A stretch of DNA of 5,025 nucleotides from Burkholderiales bacterium (lineage in GTDB: Bacteria > Pseudomonadota > Gammaproteobacteria > Burkholderiales > Casimicrobiaceae), in the NCBI GenBank assembly GCA_025935435.1, contig JAICVH010000232.1, forward strand, positions 1 to 5,025, in the 5' to 3' direction. Shown here one piece after another: positions 1 to 5,025 of the stretch. Both the position numbers and the translations under genes were made by a program. The notes under the pieces are model-generated. The model was not told the DNA's origin and searched no databases. It saw only the letters and a list, made by a program, of their open reading frames with translations. How positions within the stretch are numbered: position 1 is the first letter of the stretch; each line of letters starts with the position of its first letter.

Positions 1-428
1 GGCAGGATCATCTTCGTGTCGGTGGTCGTCGCGAACACGTTCGGTATCGTCGTGAAATAGCTGGGCCAGCCGGTGCCGCTGTCGAACTTCATCGCCGACG
101 TGAAGAGCGGCAACGCGCAACCCGCGCAAACGAACACGCCCGCGCGATGCTCGAGGTTGAGCGGGCTCGAGAACGGTCGCTCGGTGCCCTCGTGGCGCAG
201 CACCGCGTACGCCGCCGGATCGAGGCTTTGGCGCCATTGCTCGTCGGTCTTGGTCACGGGCGTCGTGTCGGTCGCGACGCTGGCGTTCTTGGCCAGCAAC
301 GTTTTCCAGTCGCGCTGCAGCGTTGCGATGTCCTTGTCCATGCGATTCGTGGCCTTGTGGGTTTGCGCGCGCGCAGTGCCGCCCGCGAGTGCGACGGCAA
401 GTCCCTGCAGCAACAGTCGACGTTTCAT
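1..428 (-). CDS. msrB: Peptide-methionine (R)-S-oxide reductase MsrB, exported, C-terminus cut off by the window edge
   Basis: This gene reduces methionine-R-sulfoxide in proteins back to methionine. The ATG lies at 428-426, and 142 complete codons are visible before the left edge. Residues 1-21 form an export signal: MKRR, a hydrophobic stretch LLLQGLAVALAGG, then the cleavage-like end ARA before Gln22. The RR pair followed by LLLQ is compatible with Tat export, but Sec is also possible. The MsrB fold is recognised from YAVLRHEGTERPFSSPLN (74-91), a zinc-type CxxC (Cys101, Cys104, in VCAGCALPLF) and the family signature KFDSGTGWPS (114-123). The second zinc pair and the catalytic cysteine near the C-terminus lie outside the window, so activity cannot be confirmed. 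GGAG seven bases upstream supports the start. The gene follows moeA on the same strand after 120 nt, so co-transcription is possible but not shown. The family call is secure; a periplasmic location is inferred. Confidence 0.93.
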   Translation of the reverse strand, partial: MKRRLLLQGLAVALAGGTARAQTHKATNRMDKDIATLQRDWKTLLAKNASVATDTTPVTKTDEQWRQSLDPAAYAVLRHEGTERPFSSPLNLEHRAGVFVCAGCALPLFTSAMKFDSGTGWPSYFTTIPNVFATTTDTKMIL

Positions 429-548
429 CGGGTGACTCCACTCGTGCGTGGTTGATTTGGATGCCGGCACGACGCCGATCGTTCCGCGTTCAGGTCGCCC
501 GGCCAGTGTGACGAACAGTCGTGCAAGCGGTGCCCCGGCTTACAACCG
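429..548. other. Intergenic region between moeA and msrB
   Basis: These 120 nt hold the msrB ribosome binding site at their msrB end. I see no convincing sigma-70 promoter on the minus strand. I also see no stem followed by a T run that would act as an intrinsic terminator after moeA; the best stem near the moeA stop is only about 5 bp (GCGGT/ACCGC). Whether msrB is read through from moeA or has its own promoter cannot be settled from the sequence. Open frames crossing this gap look like chance. Confidence 0.5.
436..440 (-). promoter_or_regulatory. Ribosome binding site of msrB
   Basis: On the minus strand TGGAG stands seven bases before the msrB ATG. It is a good Shine-Dalgarno match and fixes the start that yields the intact signal peptide. 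Confidence 0.6.
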
Positions 549-1826
549 CTAAAGCAAGCCTTCGAGCACCTGGACGTCGACGTCCGTGCCGACGTCCAGG
601 TTGCCCGCATCGGCTGGCAGCACGATGAAGCAATTGGCCTGCGACATCGACGACAGGATGCCGGAACCCTGGTCGCCGGTCGTTCGCACGGTGTACCCAC
701 CGACGTCGCTGGGTTCCAGAATGCCCCGCTGGAACTCGGTGCGGCCGGGCACTTTCCGGATTGCCTTGCCAAGCCGCGCCTTGAACATCGGCGGCGGCGC
801 GACATCGCGGCGGCCCTGCAGAACCAGCAGCGCGTCCCGGACGAATTCGTAGAACGTGACCATCACCGATACCGGATTGCCCGGCAGTCCGAAAAAGTGC
901 GCGTTGCGAATCTTCCCGTAGGCGAGCGGACGCCCCGGTTTCATCGCAATTTTCCAGAACAGCACCTCGCCAAGCTTGTTCATCAGGTCGCGCACGAAAT
1001 CCGCTTCGCCGACCGACACGCCGCCGGACGTGATGACGACATCGGCGGCGTCCGCGGCCGTTGCGAACGCGTGCTCGAGCGCATCCGGCGAGTCGGGCAC
1101 GACACCCATGTCGACGATGTCGCAGTGGAGTCGCGTCAGCATGCCGTAGAGCGTGTACCGGTTGCTGTCGTAGATCTCGCCGGTCGCGAGGGGTTGGCCG
1201 ATCGAGCGCAACTCGTCACCGGTGGAGAAGAACGCAACGCGCAGTTTGCGATAGACGGTCACTTCGTTGATGCCGAGCGACGCGAGCATTCCGAGCTCCG
1301 CCGGCCGCAGCGGTTGTCCGGTGCGGAACACGATCGCGCCGCGCCTCAAGTCCTCGCCGGCGAAACGCCGGTTCTGGCCTTCGCGGGTGACGGCGCCCGG
1401 GGCAATCGACACGCCGCCGGGGGTCTCCGTGGCGCGCTCCTGCATGACGACCGTGTCTGCACCGTCGGGCATCACGCCCCCGGTGAAGATCCGGACGGTT
1501 TCACCTGCGGCAAGGCGGCCGCCGAACGGCTTGCCGGCAAAGGACTCGCCAACGCGTCGCAGCAGGGTGGCGCCCGTCGACGCGAGATCGGCGTAGCGGA
1601 TCGCCCATCCGTCCATCGCGGAGTTGTCGTGGCCCGGGACGTCGAGCGGCGACGCGATGTCGGTCGCGAGCACCCGGTCGAGTGCTGCGCGAACGTGCAC
1701 GCGCTCGACGGCAGTCAGCGGCTGCAGGAATTCGCGGATCAGCGCTCGCGCGCGATCGACCGGCATCGAATCCGGATCGTAATCGTCCGCGCAGGACAAC
1801 TCACGCAACGTTCGGGCGGTTTCCAT
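549..1826 (-). CDS. moeA: Molybdopterin molybdenumtransferase MoeA
   Basis: MoeA inserts molybdate into adenylylated molybdopterin, releasing AMP and forming the molybdenum cofactor in the cytoplasm. The product has 425 residues, close to the usual 400-430. Visible family motifs are VPGHDNSAMDGWA (63-75), FTGGVMPDGADTVVMQE (114-130), GQNRRFAGEDLRRG (150-163), STGDEL (201-206), the MoCF-type SGGVSVGEADFV (267-278), KPGRPLAYG (296-304) and GLPGNPVSV (313-321), then the C-terminal beta domain with GSGILSSMSQANCFIVLP (387-404). The frame is open to 1958, but the ATG at 1826-1824 is preferred: it has AGGA six bases upstream and gives a family-like N-terminus, while the extra 44 residues are arginine- and serine-rich and match mobA read in another frame. 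The start overlaps the end of mobA by 26 nt, which suggests coupled translation. All expected motifs are present, so I take it as functional. Confidence 0.96.
   Translation of the reverse strand: METARTLRELSCADDYDPDSMPVDRARALIREFLQPLTAVERVHVRAALDRVLATDIASPLDVPGHDNSAMDGWAIRYADLASTGATLLRRVGESFAGKPFGGRLAAGETVRIFTGGVMPDGADTVVMQERATETPGGVSIAPGAVTREGQNRRFAGEDLRRGAIVFRTGQPLRPAELGMLASLGINEVTVYRKLRVAFFSTGDELRSIGQPLATGEIYDSNRYTLYGMLTRLHCDIVDMGVVPDSPDALEHAFATAADAADVVITSGGVSVGEADFVRDLMNKLGEVLFWKIAMKPGRPLAYGKIRNAHFFGLPGNPVSVMVTFYEFVRDALLVLQGRRDVAPPPMFKARLGKAIRKVPGRTEFQRGILEPSDVGGYTVRTTGDQGSGILSSMSQANCFIVLPADAGNLDVGTDVDVQVLEGLL
569..600. repeat. Inverted repeat at the 3' end of moeA
   Basis: CCTGGACGTC (569-578) and GACGTCCAGG (591-600) are perfect 10-bp inverted copies separated by 12 nt. 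The left part also forms a 14-bp perfect palindrome, GGACGTCGACGTCC (572-585). The stretch encodes the repeated Asp-Val residues near the MoeA C-terminus (LDVGTDVDVQVLEG). The mRNA could fold into a hairpin ending about 20 nt before the stop codon, but no T run follows, so it is not a standard terminator. It may be only a by-product of repeated GAC-GTC codons. Confidence 0.55.
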
Positions 1827-2418
1827 CGGCAGTCCTGCGTGCGTTTGCGGCGAGTTCCGCCGTCGTGTTGATATTGCGAAACGCGTCGGCTTCATCGTCG
1901 AACGGCACTTCGACGATGCGCAGCGACGAATACCATGCATCGATCTTGCGTCCGCCATCGCGAAGGAACGCTTCGAGATGCGAAAGCACGTTGCGGTTCA
2001 CGAGTGAGAACACCGGGTGCGGCTGGTCGAACGTGCGCGCGACCGCGAGGTCGAGGGGCGCTCGGTCGAACGCGGCCGCGAGGCGCGCGACGAGGTCCTG
2101 CGGAAGAAACGGCGAATCGCAGGGGCTCGTGACGACGTAAGGCGTTGTCGCGACGGACAGGCCCGCGTGCAAACCGGCGAGCGGGCCCGCGAACCCCCCA
2201 ATGGCGTCGGCGACGACGGCATGACCGAACGTCGCGTAGCGGTCGCGATTCTGGTTTGCGTTGATCACGAGCGCGGTGACCTGCGGCGCCAGCCGATCGA
2301 TGACGTGCGCGACGAGCGCACGTCCGTCGAGTTCGACGAGACCCTTGTCGACGCTTCCCATCCGGCGTCCCTGGCCGCCCGCGAGCACGATGCCGGTGAT
2401 GTCGGACCTGGCGACCAC
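1801..2418 (-). CDS. mobA: Molybdenum cofactor guanylyltransferase MobA
   Basis: MobA transfers GMP from GTP to Mo-molybdopterin, giving the guanine-dinucleotide cofactor used by DMSO-reductase-family enzymes such as formate dehydrogenases. The 205 residues fit the family (E. coli MobA is about 194). The N-terminal nucleotide-binding signature is ITGIVLAGGQGRRMG (7-21) with DKGL (24-27). Further motifs are VINANQNRDRY (51-61), GGFAGPLAGLHAGL (74-87), the metal-binding SPCDSPFLP (98-106) with Asp101, and the C-terminal FRNINTTAEL (180-189). The start is a GTG at 2418-2416. The fdhD stop lies upstream in the same reading frame, and no ATG occurs between that stop and the GTG, so a longer protein is excluded. 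No good Shine-Dalgarno is seen, so initiation may depend on ribosomes ending fdhD 21 nt upstream. The 3' end overlaps moeA by 26 nt. Confidence 0.95.
   Translation of the reverse strand: MVARSDITGIVLAGGQGRRMGSVDKGLVELDGRALVAHVIDRLAPQVTALVINANQNRDRYATFGHAVVADAIGGFAGPLAGLHAGLSVATTPYVVTSPCDSPFLPQDLVARLAAAFDRAPLDLAVARTFDQPHPVFSLVNRNVLSHLEAFLRDGGRKIDAWYSSLRIVEVPFDDEADAFRNINTTAELAANARRTADGNRPNVA
1833..1836 (-). promoter_or_regulatory. Ribosome binding site of moeA inside mobA
   Basis: AGGA on the minus strand lies six bases before the moeA ATG at 1826. It is within the last codons of mobA, so ribosomes finishing mobA pass over it. This site decides for the 1826 start over the longer open frame. 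Confidence 0.6.
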
Positions 2419-2439
2419 CGCAGCCGCGCGATTCTCGAA

Positions 2440-3297
2440 TCAGGTTGCCGGAACCCGCCGCGGCGGCGGTGGCGCGGGGGCATCGGCACGAAACCGATGC
2501 GCGCCGGTGAACAGCAAATAATGGCGGTTCGTGGCGCGCCCGATCATCGTCATGTCGACCTTCTGCGCGATCTCGTAGCCCATCTGCGTGAGCCCCGAGC
2601 GCGAGACGAGGAACGGGATGCGCATCTGTGCGGCCTTGATGACCATTTCCGACGTGAGGCGGCCGGTCGTATAGAAGATCTTGTCTGCGCCATCTTCGCC
2701 ATCCAGCCACATCTGACCGGCGATCGCATCCACGGCGTTGTGACGCCCGACGTCCTCGACGAACATCCGGATGTCCGAATTGCCGCCGTCGTTCGACGCC
2801 AGTGCGCAGCCGTGCACGGCGCCGGCCTGCTTGTAGATCGTTTCGTGCAGCCGGACCTTGTCGAGCAGCGCGTAGAGCGCCGCTTGCGTCAACGACACGC
2901 CACCCGGCAGCCGCACGTTGTCGATGTCCTCCATCAGGTCGCCGAACACGGTGCCCTGGCCGCAGCCACTGGTCTTCGTGCGCTTTGCCGTCTTCGCCTC
3001 GAGGTCGGCGAGACCGTTGCGCGTTTTAACCGCCACCGAGTTGGTCTCCCAGTCCACCTGCACGGCAACGATGTCGTCGAGCCGCTCGACCAGCCGCTGA
3101 TTGCGCAGATACCCGATCGCGAGCGCCTCGGGCGCGGCGCCGAGCGTCATCAGCGTGAGAATCTCCTGCTTGTCGACGTACAGCGTCAACGGATGTTCGC
3201 CGGCGATGGCGATGTCCCGTACGGCACCGTGCTCGTCGACGGCCGTGACGTCGAACGTCGACGGGCGCGCCGCGTGCGTGAGGACGATCCTAGCCAC
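2440..3297 (-). CDS. fdhD: Formate dehydrogenase accessory sulfurtransferase FdhD
   Basis: FdhD carries sulfur from a cysteine desulfurase (IscS in E. coli) to the bis-MGD cofactor, a step needed for active formate dehydrogenase. With the GTG start at 3297-3295 the product has 285 residues (E. coli about 277). The frame is open to 3603, but the extra N-terminus is arginine-rich sequence antisense to nothing and merely moaA in another frame. Family motifs are EHPLTLYVDKQEILTLMTLG (34-53), the cysteine loop SGCGQGTVF (110-118) with Cys112, GAVHGCAL, EDVGRHNAVD, FYTTGRLTSEMV and PFLVSRSGLT. The E. coli protein has a CxxC here; in this one the second position is Gly115. The start overlaps the moaA stop within GTGGCTAG (8 nt) without a clear ribosome binding site, pointing to translational coupling. 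The function is well supported; the exact start slightly less so. Confidence 0.94.
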   Translation of the reverse strand: MARIVLTHAARPSTFDVTAVDEHGAVRDIAIAGEHPLTLYVDKQEILTLMTLGAAPEALAIGYLRNQRLVERLDDIVAVQVDWETNSVAVKTRNGLADLEAKTAKRTKTSGCGQGTVFGDLMEDIDNVRLPGGVSLTQAALYALLDKVRLHETIYKQAGAVHGCALASNDGGNSDIRMFVEDVGRHNAVDAIAGQMWLDGEDGADKIFYTTGRLTSEMVIKAAQMRIPFLVSRSGLTQMGYEIAQKVDMTMIGRATNRHYLLFTGAHRFRADAPAPPPPRRVPAT

Positions 3298-4396
3298 CGA
3301 TATACGACATCTCGATCCGCTTCTCCCTCGGCGTGTTCGCCGCGCGGATCTCGGAATAGCGATCAGCGCGCAGCCGCCAGATGGCCGCGATGGCGTTGCC
3401 GATTTCTGCGTCGTCGAACCCATCGCGCAGCAGCATGCGGACGTCGTACCCGGCGTCCGCGAAGAGGCAGGTGTACAGCTTGCCGTCGGTGGACAAGCGC
3501 GCACGCGTGCAGTCGCGACAGAACGCCTGCGTGACCGACGCGATGACCCCAACCTCCTGGTGGTTGTCGCGGTAGCGCCAGCGCTGCGCAACTTCGCCGG
3601 CATAGTTCGGCTCGATCGGATCGAGCGGGAACGCGCGATCGATCGTCTCGACGATTTCCGCCGCCGGAACGACGTCGTTCATCCGCCAGCCGTTGGTGTG
3701 ACCTACGTCCATGTACTCGATGAAACGCACGATGTGTCCGCTGCCGCGGAAATGGCGCGCGAGCGGCACGATCGCGTGCTCGTTCAGTCCGCGCTTTACG
3801 ACGGCATTGATCTTGATCGGCGAAAACCCGGCTGCGTGGGCGGCGTCGATGCCGTCGAGCACGCGGCGGACCGGGAAATCGACGTCGTTCATTGCACGGA
3901 AGGTCGGGTCGTCGAGCGCATCGAGGCTGACGGTGACGCGTCGAAGTCCGGCGTCCCGCAACGCACGCGCCTTGCGCCCGAGCAGTGCGCCATTCGTCGT
4001 CAACGTCAAGTCGATGTCGCCGAGCGACGCAAGCATGTGGATCAGCCGTTCAAGGTTCTTGCGGAGCAGCGGTTCGCCGCCGGTCAGGCGGATCTTGCGA
4101 ACGCCGTGTCCGACGAAGATTCGCGCGACGCGCGTAATCTCCTCGAACGTCAGCAACGCCGCGTGCGGCAGGAACGGAAAATCGCGGCCGTACACATCCT
4201 TCGGCATGCAATAGACGCAGCGGAAGTTGCAGCGGTCGGTCACCGAAATGCGCAGGTCGTGCAACGGACGGTTGCGCGTATCGACCAGCGCGACGCCATC
4301 GGCGCGCGGCGCGCGTGTCGCGTCGCGGATGAACGCCTCACGCGCCGTGGCGGGCGGTGCGGCGCGCAAATCAGTGAGTGGAATGACGGTGGCCAT
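3290..4396 (-). CDS. moaA: GTP 3',8-cyclase MoaA (radical SAM)
   Basis: MoaA performs the first step of molybdopterin synthesis, converting GTP to 3',8-cyclo-7,8-dihydro-GTP, which MoaC then turns into cyclic pyranopterin monophosphate. The 368 residues contain the radical-SAM cluster motif CNFRCVYC (Cys56, Cys60, Cys63), the SAM-binding LTGGEPLLR (104-112), TTNGALL (133-139) and VSLDAL (156-161). The second, GTP-binding iron-sulfur cluster is marked by Cys293, Cys296 (AFCRDCTRARLS) and Cys310 (LYTCLF). The protein ends in the functionally important Gly-Gly (MSYIGG). Compared with E. coli MoaA (about 329 residues, first cysteine near 24) it has roughly 30 extra N-terminal residues of unknown role. 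The ATG at 4396 has no strong Shine-Dalgarno, so a somewhat shorter protein is conceivable. It is the first gene of the minus-strand block; moaB, moaC, moaD and moaE are not in the window. Confidence 0.96.
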   Translation of the reverse strand: MATVIPLTDLRAAPPATAREAFIRDATRAPRADGVALVDTRNRPLHDLRISVTDRCNFRCVYCMPKDVYGRDFPFLPHAALLTFEEITRVARIFVGHGVRKIRLTGGEPLLRKNLERLIHMLASLGDIDLTLTTNGALLGRKARALRDAGLRRVTVSLDALDDPTFRAMNDVDFPVRRVLDGIDAAHAAGFSPIKINAVVKRGLNEHAIVPLARHFRGSGHIVRFIEYMDVGHTNGWRMNDVVPAAEIVETIDRAFPLDPIEPNYAGEVAQRWRYRDNHQEVGVIASVTQAFCRDCTRARLSTDGKLYTCLFADAGYDVRMLLRDGFDDAEIGNAIAAIWRLRADRYSEIRAANTPREKRIEMSYIGG

Positions 4397-4503
4397 CGAG
4401 CGTTCGAATCGATGCCCGATGTTAGCAGAGCGACCCTTGGCGAACGCCTCGCCGCGTATGATGACTCAGGCGCGATGTCGCGCGGTATCGACGCCACACG
4501 CGA
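4397..4503. promoter_or_regulatory. Divergent control region between moaA and the DUF3305 gene
   Basis: These 107 nt separate two divergently read genes, so promoters for both should lie here or reach into the neighbouring coding starts. On the plus strand TATGAT (4457-4462) is a good -10 candidate, but the only TTG-type -35 nearby, TTGGCG (4437-4442), is spaced only 14 nt away. On the minus strand TGCTAACAT (4427-4419) resembles an extended -10 for moaA, with no good -35. I see no clear operator or riboswitch. The assignment rests mainly on gene layout. Confidence 0.4.
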
Positions 4504-5025
4504 ATGCCCATGCAGCCGCTCTACAAGACCGTCGACGTCATCATCGAGCGCGTGCCCCTCGCCAACCGGTGGGCAAGCGAACGGTGGCAGCCGCAGGCGG
4601 TCGAAATGGCGGCGTCGTCGAGCGACACGGCGCCGTCCCGCGAGCGCATTCCCGGGATCTGCGAAGCAACGCCTGCAGACGCGAGCGGCAATCGTTGGCG
4701 CTGCCGCGCGTTCGATATCGAATTGCACCCGACCGAGGCCGAAGGCTATTTTCTCAACGTCACCGCCCCGGATCCCCGCGTCTTCGTCATGTGGCGATTT
4801 TTCGACGATGGCGCTGCGCCACGCGCGCGCCCGGTGCTCGTGACCGTCAGCTACAACGAAGCGGGTCGGTTCATGGATAGCGGCGAGCAGGTCGACGGCG
4901 TGCCAATGCTTCCCGAAATCGCCGACTGGATGCGTGCGTTCGTCGCCGTGCACTACAAACCCGAGCCGCGCCGCAAGGTTCGCCGCAACGATCCGCTGGC
5001 CGAGGCGAGCGGATCGAGCCGCGAC
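4504..5025 (+). CDS. DUF3305-family formate dehydrogenase accessory protein, C-terminus cut off by the window edge
   Basis: I recognise this as a DUF3305-type protein, an uncharacterised family found beside formate-dehydrogenase and FdhD genes. The molecular function is unknown. The frame stays open for 174 codons to the right edge. Conserved-looking parts are the N-terminal VIIERVPLANRWASERWQP (12-30), RCRAFDIELHPTEAEGYFLN (66-85), PDPRVFVMWRF (89-99), PVLVTVSYNEAGRFMDSGE (110-128) and LPEIADWMRAFVAVHYKPEP (136-155), then a basic KVRRNDPLAE tail (158-167) where the domain seems to end. No signal peptide, membrane segment or cysteine-cluster motif is seen; a soluble cytoplasmic protein is likely. 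The only in-frame starts after the upstream stop at 4462 are ATG 4504 and ATG 4510; neither has a clear ribosome binding site. Family relatives are often followed by a DUF3306 gene and formate-dehydrogenase genes, which would lie to the right. Confidence 0.82.
   Translation, partial: MPMQPLYKTVDVIIERVPLANRWASERWQPQAVEMAASSSDTAPSRERIPGICEATPADASGNRWRCRAFDIELHPTEAEGYFLNVTAPDPRVFVMWRFFDDGAAPRARPVLVTVSYNEAGRFMDSGEQVDGVPMLPEIADWMRAFVAVHYKPEPRRKVRRNDPLAEASGSSRD

Noticed and set aside
897..1871. A 324-codon plus-strand open frame antisense to moeA
   Set aside because: The composition is that of reversed GC-rich codons and nothing recognisable is encoded; moeA on the other strand explains the region fully.
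1827..1958. A longer MoeA with 44 extra N-terminal residues starting at 1958
   Set aside because: The extension is mobA read in another frame and has no MoeA-like sequence, while the ATG at 1826 has a well-placed AGGA.
2017..3534. A 505-codon plus-strand open frame antisense to mobA and fdhD
   Set aside because: Its length follows from the codon bias of the opposite-strand genes. No domain, signal or ribosome binding site supports it.
3610..3626. Perfect 8-bp inverted repeat GCTCGATC-G-GATCGAGC, followed by GCGATCGATCG
   Set aside because: It lies in the middle of moaA and encodes ordinary residues around DPIEPN. GATC/CGATCG-rich palindromes are common by chance in such genomes, so I see no reason to call an operator.
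3101..4843. A 580-codon plus-strand open frame antisense to moaA and fdhD and overlapping the DUF3305 start
   Set aside because: It is antisense to two clearly conserved genes, is rich in Arg and Asp as expected from GC-rich reverse codons, shows no recognisable motif and has a frame different from the DUF3305 gene. It is best read as a shadow.
4240..4953. A 237-codon minus-strand open frame covering the antisense of the DUF3305 gene and the start of moaA
   Set aside because: It overlaps the moaA coding start in another frame and the full DUF3305 gene in antisense, and contains no family motif.
1..5025. Mobile elements, CRISPR arrays, toxin-antitoxin or defence genes
   Set aside because: I found no direct-repeat array, terminal inverted repeats, transposase or integrase motif, or tRNA. 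The window is filled by conserved cofactor and accessory genes.

Overview
The window comes from a GC-rich proteobacterium. Gene content, sequence style and strong third-position G/C bias suggest a beta-proteobacterium of the Burkholderia/Paraburkholderia/Caballeronia type. That assignment is inferred from protein resemblance and was not tested by a search.

Almost the whole window is a compact minus-strand gene block, read from high to low coordinates: moaA (4396-3290), fdhD (3297-2440), mobA (2418-1801), moeA (1826-549), then after a 120-nt gap a truncated exported msrB (428-1, running off the left edge). The first four genes overlap or nearly touch: 8-nt overlap, 21-nt gap, 26-nt overlap. 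This is typical of one transcript with translational coupling. On the plus strand, a DUF3305-type formate-dehydrogenase accessory gene starts at 4504 and runs off the right edge. The 107 nt between it and moaA must hold two divergent control regions.

The block is a molybdenum-cofactor and formate-dehydrogenase maturation module. MoaA starts pterin synthesis from GTP. MoeA inserts molybdate into molybdopterin. MobA adds GMP to make the guanine-dinucleotide form of the cofactor. FdhD delivers sulfur to that cofactor for formate dehydrogenase. DUF3305 genes commonly sit beside formate-dehydrogenase genes, so the structural genes may lie to the right of this window. The exported MsrB repairs oxidised methionine and is linked to the others only by position and orientation.

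I see no mobile element, CRISPR array, tRNA, rRNA or clear terminator, and no evidence of a previously undescribed system. The long open frames antisense to these genes look like GC-rich shadows. The points most worth a second look are the uncharacterised DUF3305 protein, the FdhD with only the first cysteine of its usual pair, and the exported MsrB beside a molybdoenzyme-maturation operon.
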